A stretch of 64,000 bases of DNA from Chryseobacterium hagamense (GTDB lineage: Bacteria; Bacteroidota; Bacteroidia; Flavobacteriales; Weeksellaceae). Positions 53,976 through 62,619 of the stretch are shown one piece after another; positions within the stretch are counted from its first letter, which is position 1; every line of letters starts with the position of its first letter. Below the pieces are notes generated by a model. The model was not told the DNA's origin. It searched no databases and was given only the letters and a program-made list of their open reading frames with translations. The position numbers and the translations under genes were made by a program. Where the stretch lies: the NCBI RefSeq assembly GCF_007991455.1, contig NZ_BJYJ01000007.1:1-64000 (forward strand), written 5' to 3'.

Positions 53976-54003
53976 GCCGGAAGAGGGAAGCCGGATGCCG
54001 GAA
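53976..54003 (+). repeat. Heptanucleotide repeat, four units
   Basis: GCCGGAA, GAGGGAA, GCCGGAT and GCCGGAA follow one another in perfect 7-nt register. The consensus GnnGGAA is the same as at 14011-14038. The array is 33 nt before the next start codon. Confidence 0.65.
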
Positions 54004-54035
54004 GTTCCTTTTTCAATATAAAATTAAATATTCCC

Positions 54036-54398
54036 ATGATGAAAAACATCAGACCGATTCCCCTTGAAAAATACAGCACGCCTGTTTATGAATCTGTAGA
54101 CAATTTTGTTTACAGAAATACGGAAGAAAATAACTTTGTCACTGCCCTGAGCTTTGAACTGGAAGACAACGAAGACTCCCAATATCCCCTGGAAGATCTG
54201 CTGGACCGTTTTAATCTGTATATTTCAGATTTTATTGATCCGGAAGTTTTTGGCCAATCCCGTTACCTGAGCGCTGAATTTGCCGGCGGTCTCGGGGATG
54301 TCCGCCGTTTTCTGAAATCCGTTGTCGGGAAAAGCGTATATAATACCAATACTGAAGGAGAGAACGGCGAAACCTATGTGAAATTAATCATTGAATGA
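54036..54398 (+). CDS. Small acidic protein of unknown function
   Basis: A 120-residue cytosolic protein with many Asp and Glu residues, opening MMKNIRPIPLEKYSTPVYES and ending in NGETYVKLIIE. No family is recognised. It lies 80 nt after the helicase gene, behind a heptad repeat. Its size and charge again fit the immunity-like genes of this region. Confidence 0.68.
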   Translation: MMKNIRPIPLEKYSTPVYESVDNFVYRNTEENNFVTALSFELEDNEDSQYPLEDLLDRFNLYISDFIDPEVFGQSRYLSAEFAGGLGDVRRFLKSVVGKSVYNTNTEGENGETYVKLIIE

Positions 54399-54516
54399 AA
54401 TCAGTTTATGGTAAACGATAAATTTAGTTAATCAATAATTTTGAATTTTTAAAGTCTTCAGCTGTCCGGCTGATAAAATTTAATTCGTTGTTAAAGGGCA
54501 GGACTCATAGATTCCC

Positions 54517-54524
54517 TACATTTG
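54517..54524 (+). promoter_or_regulatory. Promoter -7 box of the GNAT gene
   Basis: TACATTTG matches TAnnTTTG. The TTG at its end is in frame with the gene but lies inside the box; the ATG is at 54543. Confidence 0.65.
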
Positions 54525-54542
54525 CTTTTACATAAAATTGAT

Positions 54543-55067
54543 ATGGAAAAAGAATTCAGGCTGAGATCCTGGGAAAAGGAAGACCTCGGCAGTCTGGTAA
54601 AATATGCAGACAACTTAAATATTGCCCGGAATATGACCGACCGGTTTCCGCATCCTTACTCGGAAAAGGACGGTATCGGATTTATTGAATTTGCTATGGC
54701 GGCGGATTCTGCCCATATTTTTGCCATTGAGGTGGACGGTGAAGCGGCAGGCGGCATCGGGATCCATCTTCAGGACGACATCCACCGGAGAAATGCCGAA
54801 CTCGGCTACTGGCTGGGCGAACCTTTCTGGGGAATGGGAATCATCAGCCGTGCCATTTGGCAGGCCGTGGATTTTGCGTTCCGGAACTATGAGGGAATCG
54901 AACGTATTTTTGCACGTCCGTTCGGCAGCAACACCGCCTCGCAGAAAGTTTTGGAAAAGAACGGATTCATACCGGAAGCACGATTTGCAAAAACCCTGAT
55001 CAAAAACGGTGAACTGGAGGATGAGTTGGTATATGCCGTCCGCAGGGAAAACTTTTATCAGGATTAA
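54543..55067 (+). CDS. GNAT-family N-acetyltransferase, RimJ/RimL type
   Basis: A protein of 174 residues of the Acetyltransf_3 group. FRLRSWEKEDLGSLVKYADN is the typical opening. The central strands are AIEVDGEAAGGIGIHLQDD, AELGYWLGEPFWGMGI includes the acetyl-CoA-binding turn region, and FGSNTASQKVLEKNGF is the usual end motif. It transfers an acetyl group from acetyl-CoA to an amine; the substrate is unknown. The DUF6624 gene follows 15 nt later. Confidence 0.92.
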   Translation: MEKEFRLRSWEKEDLGSLVKYADNLNIARNMTDRFPHPYSEKDGIGFIEFAMAADSAHIFAIEVDGEAAGGIGIHLQDDIHRRNAELGYWLGEPFWGMGIISRAIWQAVDFAFRNYEGIERIFARPFGSNTASQKVLEKNGFIPEARFAKTLIKNGELEDELVYAVRRENFYQD

Positions 55068-55082
55068 TATCCTTTTTACCTC

Positions 55083-55682
55083 ATGAATTTCAAAAGCATC
55101 GCTAAAAAAATGATCCGCCTTAAAAACGCCGATCTTCAGCTTCGGGATGAATTGATCCGCAAAGGAGAACTGGGCAATGGATATCATGAAGAAATGCAGG
55201 CCCTTCACCATAAGAACGCGGAGATCTTAAATGAAATCATTGATAGCATCGGATATCCTATGGCCGAAAAAGTTGGTCAGGAAGCTGCTGATGCGGCATG
55301 GATGGTTATCCAGCATGCCATCGGCAAGCCGCATTTTATGAGAAAATGCCTGAAGCTGATGGAAGATTCTGCTCCTATATCCCATGCCGAGAGAATCAAT
55401 ATTGCCTATCTTTCCGACCGGATTGCTGTTTTCGAGGGAAGGCCGCAGTTGTACGGAACCCAGTTCGACTGGGACGAAAATGGGCAGCTGAGTCCGAATG
55501 TATATGATGATCTGAATCAGGTAAACGAAAGACGGAAATTACTCGGACTGAATTCACTCGAAGACCAGACTGCCCTGATCAGAAGCCGTGCCCGGAAAGA
55601 AAACCAACATGCGCCGGCAGATCTGGAGCAAAGAAACAAAGAAATGGAAGCCTGGAAAAAATCGGTAGGCTGGATTATCTGA
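55083..55682 (+). CDS. DUF6624-family protein
   Basis: A 199-residue cytosolic protein. The centre contains the DUF6624-like pattern IDSIGYPMAEKVGQEAADAAWMVIQHA, and later RPQLYGTQFDWDENGQLSP. The function is unknown. In Bacteroidetes such proteins are often secreted or solitary; here no signal peptide is seen. It is probably in one operon with the GNAT gene. Confidence 0.82.
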   Translation: MNFKSIAKKMIRLKNADLQLRDELIRKGELGNGYHEEMQALHHKNAEILNEIIDSIGYPMAEKVGQEAADAAWMVIQHAIGKPHFMRKCLKLMEDSAPISHAERINIAYLSDRIAVFEGRPQLYGTQFDWDENGQLSPNVYDDLNQVNERRKLLGLNSLEDQTALIRSRARKENQHAPADLEQRNKEMEAWKKSVGWII

Positions 55683-55921
55683 AGACTTTCATCATCCGGC
55701 TTTGATCGCCTTGTCAACATTTTTCAGAAATCAGATAAAATATTTAATCTTCCGGAAATAAATATTCCAACGTGGACAGCTTTCCTGAAACCCATTCATA
55801 CAAAGGAAAACCAAAACAATAAAAAATCATTATTTAGTGAATAATGAGATCGCCGCTTTGGAATCCGTAAAATACCTGAATACCACGGTGTCTTTTTTGC
55901 TTACCTTTAACAAAAAATTTT

Positions 55922-56929
55922 ATGAAACAAACTTTATTCCTTCTGCTGGCATCAGCAGGCCTTTTGTCAGCCCAGACCACCATTACCAAAGCATTCAATG
56001 ATCCGGTAGCCGGGGAATCGGTAGCCTACCTGGGCGTTGTCGGAACGCCTGACAATTCTGCCACGGGTGCCAATACCACGTTCAACAACGGTTCACTGAC
56101 ATTTGCAGGATCGGCCACCACCGTCTACTCTACCCCTACGGCGAGCGAGATTACAACTTTCCCAGGATCTACCCTGAAAATGACCGGTACCGGAAATACG
56201 GTATATTATAAGCAGACCGCTTCCAAGCTCGAAATTACCGGATTGGTAACGGCGGATGCCACCCTGAATTTATCAGCCAACAACGGGACGTTCATCAGCT
56301 ATCCTACCCAATATACAACAGCAACGGAAACCGACCAGGCCCAGGGAACATTCTCTTCCACTGCCATAAGCGGCCTTTGCAGAGGGACCATCACCATTAA
56401 CCCCAACGCTTCCGGAACCCTGATCCTGGGTGGTACTACGTTCACCAACGTCTTACGGGTGAAATCTGTGCAAACCTTCAATTTACATTTACCGAACGAT
56501 ACCAATTTCCTTTTACCAATCGGAACCATTACCAATACGTCCTATTCCTATTACAGCAGCACAAAGAAATTTCCTTTGCTGACAACCATTCAGACGGTAG
56601 TTAACGTACCAGTGGCCGGCATTAATAACCAGACAACCGACGGGGCGCAGGCACTGAGTTCGGCGTTCCTTGCAACGGGAGAAACCGCCACAAAAAAATC
56701 AGGACTACAGATATACCCGAATCCCGCTCAGGATTTTATCGGGTTCAAAGGGCAGACCAGCGATTACTCAACGGCTAAAATCTACAGTGTAGACGGAAAA
56801 CTCATCAGAACATCCGATATCCAGTCCGGAAAAATCCAGGTTGCCGATCTTCCTGCCGCTTCTTATTTTATTGAAGTATCCGGTAAAAACAATCGGAAGC
56901 CGGAAGCTGCGAAGTTCATCAAAAAATAA
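55922..56929 (+). CDS. T9SS cargo protein with C-terminal type A sorting domain
   Basis: A 335-residue secreted protein. The signal peptide (LFLLLASAGLLSAQ) is followed by a Thr/Asn/Ser-rich beta region of about 220 residues. The type A sorting domain starts at about residue 263, with LQIYPNPAQDFIGFKG, AKIYSVDGKLIRTSDIQSG and LPAASYFIEV. It is exported by Sec and then carried across the outer membrane by the type IX system, which removes the C-terminal domain. No T9SS machinery gene is in the window. A TACCTTTA sequence about 20 nt upstream may be its -7 box. Confidence 0.9.
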   Translation: MKQTLFLLLASAGLLSAQTTITKAFNDPVAGESVAYLGVVGTPDNSATGANTTFNNGSLTFAGSATTVYSTPTASEITTFPGSTLKMTGTGNTVYYKQTASKLEITGLVTADATLNLSANNGTFISYPTQYTTATETDQAQGTFSSTAISGLCRGTITINPNASGTLILGGTTFTNVLRVKSVQTFNLHLPNDTNFLLPIGTITNTSYSYYSSTKKFPLLTTIQTVVNVPVAGINNQTTDGAQALSSAFLATGETATKKSGLQIYPNPAQDFIGFKGQTSDYSTAKIYSVDGKLIRTSDIQSGKIQVADLPAASYFIEVSGKNNRKPEAAKFIKK

Positions 56930-56951
56930 GATCCATATTATTACAGATCAC

Positions 56952-56983
56952 AGAATCCGCCCGGAAATTCCCGGGCGGATTCT
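56952..56983. terminator. Terminator between the T9SS cargo gene and the barrel gene
   Basis: A perfect 13-bp GC-rich stem (56952-56964 with 56971-56983) has a 6-nt loop. It lies between convergent genes and probably serves both. Confidence 0.85.
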
Positions 56984-57017
56984 TATATTTAATCATAAAA
57001 GAAGATGAGGAACCGGA

Positions 57018-59102
57018 TTAAAAAGTAGCGGCAGGTGCCGTATAATTGTTTAGTTTCTTATCCAGTTCCGTCTTTTTGCCTTTCGAAAAATCATAGCTGA
57101 AGCCTAAGACGAACATGGATTTGTTGTTCATGATCCGGTTGACCCGGCTGTAATTCACCAGGCTTTCCGGAAGGCTTTTGGTTTTATACTCCGAAGGCAT
57201 GCCGATCCAGTACATCCCCGCCATAAAGGTCCACGCTTTCTTTTTATAACTGGCAAACGCATGGTTCTGGTTTTCGTTGGTACTTAAGAAAGCACCGTTC
57301 AGCGTATAAACCGGAATATTCAGCTGGTACTGAAAACTGAAGGATTTATATTCGGAAGACAATACCAGGTTATTGGCCAGGTAATCATTTTTAATCAGAG
57401 CCCCTTTGCTGGTCCTGACGGTCTCCGTGGCCGGAGTCAGGTTGAGCTTAACCACCAGCAGGCTGCTGCCGAACGGCTTATAGGATCCTGATAACTGAAG
57501 CCCGAACCGCTGGGCATTTTTCGCATTTTCATAGGTCAGCGCATAGCCGAAATTCTCATCTGCAACATAATATTGGTTGATGATCCGGTCCGTATACTGG
57601 TAAAACAAATTGGCATTAAAATCAAAATGTTTATTACTGAACGAATAAATCAGGTTGTTGCCAAAGATCTGCTGGGATTTAAGGAACGGGTTTCCGCGTT
57701 GTACGATATTCGGTGCCATCTGTACGATGTTGCTGCTCAAAGCGGCACTCCATGGACTTACCGGTTTATAGCTGCTGGTAAAACGCAGGCTTTGATTATC
57801 TTTCAGCTGGTATCCTAAAATAACTTTGGGAGTGAAAGTCCACTGATCGAAGGTATTTTCAGCACTTTTGTTGTGAATATTCGTAAGGCCTGCTCCCAGC
57901 CGGTAGCTGAACTTCTTTACTTTTCCTGAAAATTCCGTATAAAAATACTGCTCCAGGTAATTCACACTGTATTCCGAAAATCCGGCCAGGTTCTGCAGGT
58001 CATTGGAAATCGCCGTATTGGAGATCCGGTATCCCGAAGCAAGCTTTCCTGCTTCAAAAGTATGGATATGGGCCAGTTCTCCGACAATGCCGGTCTGCCG
58101 GGTCTGCAGATTCATGTCATTATCAAAGACGGGAGCTCCGGAAGAAATCACCCATTCTTTCGCAAATTCGGAAGTACGGGTCGTAAAGGCAGAACCCACT
58201 ACATTTAAGCTGAGCTCATCTTTTTTACCTATATTTTTTGAAAAATAAAGATCTAAAGTCGGTGTGGTATAATTGGAAGACCCGTTCTTCAGCATGGTGT
58301 GCTCTTCGGCAGTGTTGTCTTTGGTAAAAATGCTGCCGCCGGTTCCCTTGATGAAGCTGGTGAAAATATCCGCATCCAGTTTGGCCTGAAAAGCATAATG
58401 GTCAGGAACCATCCTCGTATACCGCAACGCCACATTCTGTGAGGTATAGCCGAAGTGATCAACCTTGTTTTCATTGGTCCGGTAATGGCTGCCGTCCAGC
58501 TGGTAATCGTAGATGCTGTGAACCTTCCGGTTGTTGTAATCGCGGAGGTTGATGGAATACTCCAGGCCGATGTTGTTTTTTCCTTTGGTAAAGCTGGCAT
58601 AGGCTGACCCGTTTACAAAACCGGTATTCAGCGCCGAGCTTACGTCGGTTCCGAAAACATAGCCGGTTTCGAGAGAACGGGTAACCAGGTTTACCACCAT
58701 ATCCGCCCTGGTGGCCCAGCGGGCCGGCGGAATGTCGTAGTACTCTACTTTCACCACTTCGGCCGGCGCCACACTGCGGATCTGCATATCCGTGGCCTCA
58801 ATCCCATTGATTAAAAATAAGGTCGTTCCGCCTTTTGTACTCTTCAGCGTGTTGGTGATGGGGTCCAGCTGCAGTTCCGGTAAAGTCTGGATCAAATCTT
58901 TGGCATACCTTGCTTTTTCAAGGGCTTCTTTGTCAAATGTATACACAGAATGGTCCGCCATCTGTTTTTTACGCCGGGCTTTAATGATCACCTCACGGAT
59001 CTCTGCCGTTCTGGTGGTGCTTATGGTATCATTCTTTACATTTTCCTGTGAGAACACCAATATTCCCCATAGAAAAAACAGCGAACCTACAGTTTTTTTC
59101 AT
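57018..59102 (-). CDS. TonB-dependent-receptor-like outer-membrane barrel protein
   Basis: A protein of about 694 residues. The signal peptide ends in LVFSQ. It is followed by REVIIKARRKKQMADHSVYTF, then a plug-like domain with LIQTLPELQLDP and TLFLINGIEATDMQI. A 550-residue beta barrel of the OMP_b-brl_3 type ends with MFVLGFSYDF and a short tail. There is no carboxypeptidase-like N-terminal domain. Such proteins are probably TonB-driven importers of unknown substrate. ATG at 59102 is chosen; the frame extends 14 codons further without a signal-like sequence. Confidence 0.88.
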   Translation of the reverse strand: MKKTVGSLFFLWGILVFSQENVKNDTISTTRTAEIREVIIKARRKKQMADHSVYTFDKEALEKARYAKDLIQTLPELQLDPITNTLKSTKGGTTLFLINGIEATDMQIRSVAPAEVVKVEYYDIPPARWATRADMVVNLVTRSLETGYVFGTDVSSALNTGFVNGSAYASFTKGKNNIGLEYSINLRDYNNRKVHSIYDYQLDGSHYRTNENKVDHFGYTSQNVALRYTRMVPDHYAFQAKLDADIFTSFIKGTGGSIFTKDNTAEEHTMLKNGSSNYTTPTLDLYFSKNIGKKDELSLNVVGSAFTTRTSEFAKEWVISSGAPVFDNDMNLQTRQTGIVGELAHIHTFEAGKLASGYRISNTAISNDLQNLAGFSEYSVNYLEQYFYTEFSGKVKKFSYRLGAGLTNIHNKSAENTFDQWTFTPKVILGYQLKDNQSLRFTSSYKPVSPWSAALSSNIVQMAPNIVQRGNPFLKSQQIFGNNLIYSFSNKHFDFNANLFYQYTDRIINQYYVADENFGYALTYENAKNAQRFGLQLSGSYKPFGSSLLVVKLNLTPATETVRTSKGALIKNDYLANNLVLSSEYKSFSFQYQLNIPVYTLNGAFLSTNENQNHAFASYKKKAWTFMAGMYWIGMPSEYKTKSLPESLVNYSRVNRIMNNKSMFVLGFSYDFSKGKKTELDKKLNNYTAPAATF

Positions 59103-59285
59103 TTTGAACTTTGAATCATTTGAAATAAGACAAACGGACTTCATGAATTGTTACATCACGGCGCAATTTAATTCACGAAAGACCAACACCTATTTTATAG
59201 AGAGATCATTAATTTTACTATATGACTGTAAATTCCGCAATCATTTGCCCGCTTTTTGCTTTCACCTCAGCAACACTTTAAATAT

Positions 59286-60044
59286 ATGATTATGAAAAAA
59301 TACTTTCTATTGTTTCCATGCCTGATGTTCTCAGGAGTATCCGCACAGGAAATTTCCGCTTCCGAAACTTCCGATAAGCTGAACATCATTAAAACGAATG
59401 TTACCGCTTATGCGTTCAGGAATATTAATCTTTATTATGAAAGAGCCTTCAACCAGTGGTTTTCACTGAATATGGGATTTGGGGCCATGCCTGAGGGAAA
59501 AGTACCTTTTATCAATTCCTTTCTGAAAGATGATGATGAAAGAAGATTCCAGAATCTTGAAATAAAATCCTTTAATTTTACAATTGAACCGCGTTTTTAC
59601 CTGGGTGCAGGATATGGAAAAGGATTCTATTTCGCACCGTATTACCGGTACTCCAAAATAACCTCCAACACCTTCGATTTTTATTATGATTATACCTTCA
59701 ACGGGACAACTTTTGAGATTCCGCTGAAAGGGAACGGCGGTGCCCACGGAAACAGCGGCGGACTAATGGTCGGTGCCCAGTTTTTCCTGACAAAAAGCAG
59801 GAATCTTGTGCTGGACCTGTGGATTGCCGGTGCCCACTACGGAAAAGGTCAGGGTGATTTCATCATGACCAGCGATGTCGTGCTGACCCCCGATATGCAG
59901 GCAAGGCTGAAACAGGAAATCGAAAACCTGGATATTCCTTACGTAAACTATACGGTGGAAACCAATTCCAGCGGAGCAAAAGTGAATGTGGACGGGCCAT
60001 GGCTGGGATTCCGGAGCGGACTGTCCGTAGGATACCGTTTTTAA
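59286..60044 (+). CDS. DUF3575-family outer-membrane protein
   Basis: A protein of about 252 residues. The signal peptide ends in GVSAQ. The DUF3575-like pattern follows: NIIKTNVTAYAFRNINLYYERAFNQWFSLNMGFG, and later RFYLGAGYGKGFYFAPYYRYS, alternating aromatic strands of a small barrel that ends in GFRSGLSVGYRF. The function is unknown. The start is ATG at 59286 or 59292; the frame runs a little further upstream without signal-peptide character. It is divergent from the TonB-type gene. Confidence 0.88.
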   Translation: MIMKKYFLLFPCLMFSGVSAQEISASETSDKLNIIKTNVTAYAFRNINLYYERAFNQWFSLNMGFGAMPEGKVPFINSFLKDDDERRFQNLEIKSFNFTIEPRFYLGAGYGKGFYFAPYYRYSKITSNTFDFYYDYTFNGTTFEIPLKGNGGAHGNSGGLMVGAQFFLTKSRNLVLDLWIAGAHYGKGQGDFIMTSDVVLTPDMQARLKQEIENLDIPYVNYTVETNSSGAKVNVDGPWLGFRSGLSVGYRF

Positions 60045-60104
60045 GATCTTTAACTGAATATACAGAACTGTTCTTTTTCTGAAGAGCGGTTTTTCTGAAA
60101 GTTG

Positions 60105-60112
60105 TATCTTGG
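60105..60112 (+). promoter_or_regulatory. Candidate -7 box of the MFS gene
   Basis: TATCTTGG differs by one base from TAnnTTTG. It lies 20 nt before the ATG at 60132. Confidence 0.45.
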
Positions 60113-60131
60113 CTGCTTATTCAGTAAAATC

Positions 60132-61424
60132 ATGAACACTTCACAAATTACTACTGCCCAAAGGATCAAAGCCATTGTAGGCGGATCAATCGGAAATCTG
60201 GTAGAATGGTACGACTGGTATGCTTATGCCGCCTTTGCCATTTATTTCTCCCATGCTTTTTTCCCGGATTCGGACATGACGGCCCAGCTGCTGAATACGG
60301 CAGGAATCTTCGCGGTAGGCTTCCTGATGCGGCCCGTAGGAGGATGGCTTTTCGGAAGCATTGCCGACAGGATCGGAAGGAAAAGGGCGATGACGCTTTC
60401 GGTTTTGCTTATGTCCTTCGGATCTCTGCTGATTGCGCTTACGCCCACTTATAAAACGATCGGCGTACTGGCCCCTCTATTGCTGCTGCTCGCGCGGCTG
60501 CTCCAGGGATTAAGTGTCGGCGGTGAATACGGCGTATCGGCAACGTACCTCAGCGAGATGGCCACTCCGGAACGTCGGGGATTCTATTCCAGCTTCCAGT
60601 ATGTCACCCTGATCGGCGGACAGCTGATTGCCCTTGGCATCCAATTGATTTTACAGAAATTTCTGCTCACGGAAACCCAGCTCGAAAACTGGGGCTGGCG
60701 GATTCCTTTTGTTATCGGGGCGCTGCTCTCCGTGATTGCCCTGTATTTAAGAACCAACCTTCATGAAACCGAAGCCTTTGAAAACAAAAAAGAAACGGGT
60801 GAAAAGAAAAAAGGAACGATTGCAGAATTGCTGAAACATCCGAAAGCACTGGTTACCGTCATCGGATTAACACTGGGCGGAACCCTGGCTTTTTATACCT
60901 ACACCACTTATATGCAGAAATTCCTGGTGAACACCGTGCATCTGACGAAAGAAGAATCCACCTTAATTTCGTTTATCTCGCTTTTCCTCTTTGCCTGCCT
61001 TCAGCCTGTTTTCGGAGCTTTATCGGATAAGATCGGCAGAAGGCCTTTGCTGCTGGGTTTTGGGATTCTCGGAACCATCTGTACCTATCCGCTGCTGAAT
61101 GCATTGAGCCATACCACCTCCATGTGGAGTGCTTTTTTCCTGATCATGTCGGCTCTTATTATTGTAAGCGGCTACACCTCGATCAATGCCGTGGTAAAGG
61201 CAGAACTTTTCCCTTCTGAAGTAAGGGCGCTGGGGGTAGGGCTTCCGTATGCCTTAACGGTTGCTGTTTTCGGCGGAACGGCGGAATATATTGCCTTATG
61301 GTTCAAGCAGGAAAATGTGGAGACTTATTTTTATTGGTATATTACGGCCTGCATCTTTGTCTCATTCGTAGTGTATGCAAAAATGAAAGATACAAGGCAA
61401 ACCTCAACACTGGATAAAGATTAA
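60132..61424 (+). CDS. MFS symporter, metabolite:H+ (MHS) subfamily
   Basis: A 12-helix inner-membrane transporter of 430 residues. The MHS features are GNLVEWYDWYAYAAFA in helix 1, the GSIADRIGRKRAM loop motif between helices 2 and 3, RLLQGLSVGGEYGVSATYL in helix 4, and GALSDKIGRRPLL in the second half. Members import organic acids or betaine-like solutes with protons (for example alpha-ketoglutarate permease). The exact substrate is not evident. The start used is the ATG after the candidate -7 box. Confidence 0.93.
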   Translation: MNTSQITTAQRIKAIVGGSIGNLVEWYDWYAYAAFAIYFSHAFFPDSDMTAQLLNTAGIFAVGFLMRPVGGWLFGSIADRIGRKRAMTLSVLLMSFGSLLIALTPTYKTIGVLAPLLLLLARLLQGLSVGGEYGVSATYLSEMATPERRGFYSSFQYVTLIGGQLIALGIQLILQKFLLTETQLENWGWRIPFVIGALLSVIALYLRTNLHETEAFENKKETGEKKKGTIAELLKHPKALVTVIGLTLGGTLAFYTYTTYMQKFLVNTVHLTKEESTLISFISLFLFACLQPVFGALSDKIGRRPLLLGFGILGTICTYPLLNALSHTTSMWSAFFLIMSALIIVSGYTSINAVVKAELFPSEVRALGVGLPYALTVAVFGGTAEYIALWFKQENVETYFYWYITACIFVSFVVYAKMKDTRQTSTLDKD

Positions 61425-61444
61425 CTGTCTCCAGGATAAAAAAT

Positions 61445-61468
61445 TCGCGGCCCGTTTCCGGGCCGCGA
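61445..61468. terminator. GC-rich terminator between the MFS gene and a small minus-strand gene
   Basis: A perfect 10-bp stem (61445-61454 with 61459-61468) has a TTTC loop. The minus strand continues into a T-run, so it is a terminator mainly for the 61475 gene. Confidence 0.8.
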
Positions 61469-61474
61469 CTCTAT

Positions 61475-61687
61475 TTAATGGTAGGCTTGCTTAAATTTGG
61501 CCAGAATATTGTCCAGATTATGTCGCTGAACATACACGCTCTTTACATCTTCATACCGTGGCGACTTGTAAAAGACTTCGTGGAAATCCATACTGCCGTT
61601 CCCGACTTTCACCACTTTCTGTACTTCGATATTCAACTTTCTTAATTCGTCTTTAAAAACCTGAAATTCGTCTTGGATATTTTTCAT
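61475..61687 (-). CDS. Small protein of unknown function
   Basis: A 70-residue charged helical protein (MKNIQDEFQVFKDELRKLNI, then VYVQRHNLDNILAKFKQAYH) with no signal or membrane segment. It has a good terminator just downstream and a TAACTTTA box near 61777 on the minus strand, with a small 6-bp hairpin (61730-61735 with 61750-61755) in the leader. This supports a real gene. No family is recognised. Confidence 0.65.
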   Translation of the reverse strand: MKNIQDEFQVFKDELRKLNIEVQKVVKVGNGSMDFHEVFYKSPRYEDVKSVYVQRHNLDNILAKFKQAYH

Positions 61688-62319
61688 CTATTTTGGATAT
61701 TTTAATTAAAAAGTACTTATTTACATCAAAGACCCTACCAAAGCAAAGGGGGTCTGTTTAATTTCAGAATAAAGTTAGCAAATTATTTTAAACAAACATA
61801 ACGTTTTACTATTAATAATTGAATTTATTTACGACAATCAAAAACATTTTCAAAAATCAATGCATTTAATACAGATTCAAACTTTCTCAATTCTCCTGTA
61901 CAACTGATGAATAAAGCTTTTCAGCACGCTCTTCAGACAGTGTTTACAGGTAGTGTTTAATTTTTTCTTCTGCTTTAAATAAAGAAAGTACCATTGGCTT
62001 ACCCTTTAGAAATTACCTGTTCAGGATCATGTAAAAAACAGATTTTAACAAAAGCAGAATATTTTATTTTTACTGAAACAGAATGAAGATGTAACAATTT
62101 TCCTTCCCCTAAAAGCTATTGTTAAAGAATACTGTGAATTACTTTCTCCGACTGAAAAACGATGCTGCCGGATTATGGCATTTTGTAAAGAAATCCGACG
62201 ATGTCCAGATCCATTTTTCTTCCAAAAAACAGATTCCTGCTGATTTTTAACCTGCTGCTTATTGAACCGGTACTGCATTTTATCATTGTTTTCCATCTCG
62301 GGAATTATGTAAACGACTC
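61688..62319. other. Gene-poor region
   Basis: About 630 nt. The left part is the leader and promoter of the minus-strand small gene. The middle (61800-62190) is AT-rich with no convincing frame, repeat or known RNA. From 62201 a short frame encodes about 56 residues with a hydrophobic stretch, and overlaps the next gene. Confidence 0.5.
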
Positions 62320-62562
62320 ATGGAACAGAAAGCTTTTGTACTTCCCGGCGATACGGTAAGTCTTGAATCGGATATTCAGGATGATAGGATTTACAGCCTG
62401 AAAGCGGATCATTACCAGCTTCAATGCCTGCTGGACTATCTTTATGGTACCAATCAGATGATTACCGGCGAAGGTATGGTAAACATCCGTTTTACTTCCG
62501 GAAAAGGAATTTCAAAAGAGGAATTTTTAGGCCTCCTCAAAAAGAATTATGAAATTAAATAA
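62320..62562 (+). CDS. Small unknown protein, possibly the 3' part of a frameshifted gene
   Basis: An 80-residue frame, MEQKAFVLPGDTVSLESDIQ, ending with KEEFLGLLKKNYEIK. Composition is protein-like and a good terminator follows. An upstream frame from ATG 62201 encodes a hydrophobic helix (NRFLLIFNLLLIEPVLHFII) and runs out at 62371 in another frame. Joined near 62330, the two would make one membrane-anchored protein of about 120 residues, so a frameshift is possible. No family is recognised. Confidence 0.45.
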   Translation: MEQKAFVLPGDTVSLESDIQDDRIYSLKADHYQLQCLLDYLYGTNQMITGEGMVNIRFTSGKGISKEEFLGLLKKNYEIK

Positions 62563-62572
62563 AAAAAATAAA

Positions 62573-62598
62573 GGTTAAAATCGCTGCTGATTTTAACC
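62573..62598. terminator. Bidirectional terminator before the ABC exporter gene
   Basis: A 10-bp stem (62573-62582 with 62589-62598) around GCTGCT has A-runs before it and T-runs after it. The ABC gene stop lies 22 nt away on the minus strand. Confidence 0.85.
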
Positions 62599-62619
62599 CT
62601 TTTTATTTATTTAAAACAA

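Noticed and set aside
62045..62296. An 83-codon minus-strand frame in the gene-poor right end
   Set aside because: The translation is irregular (Ser/Gln/Phe/Cys runs) with no domain, and no terminator or promoter box fits it.
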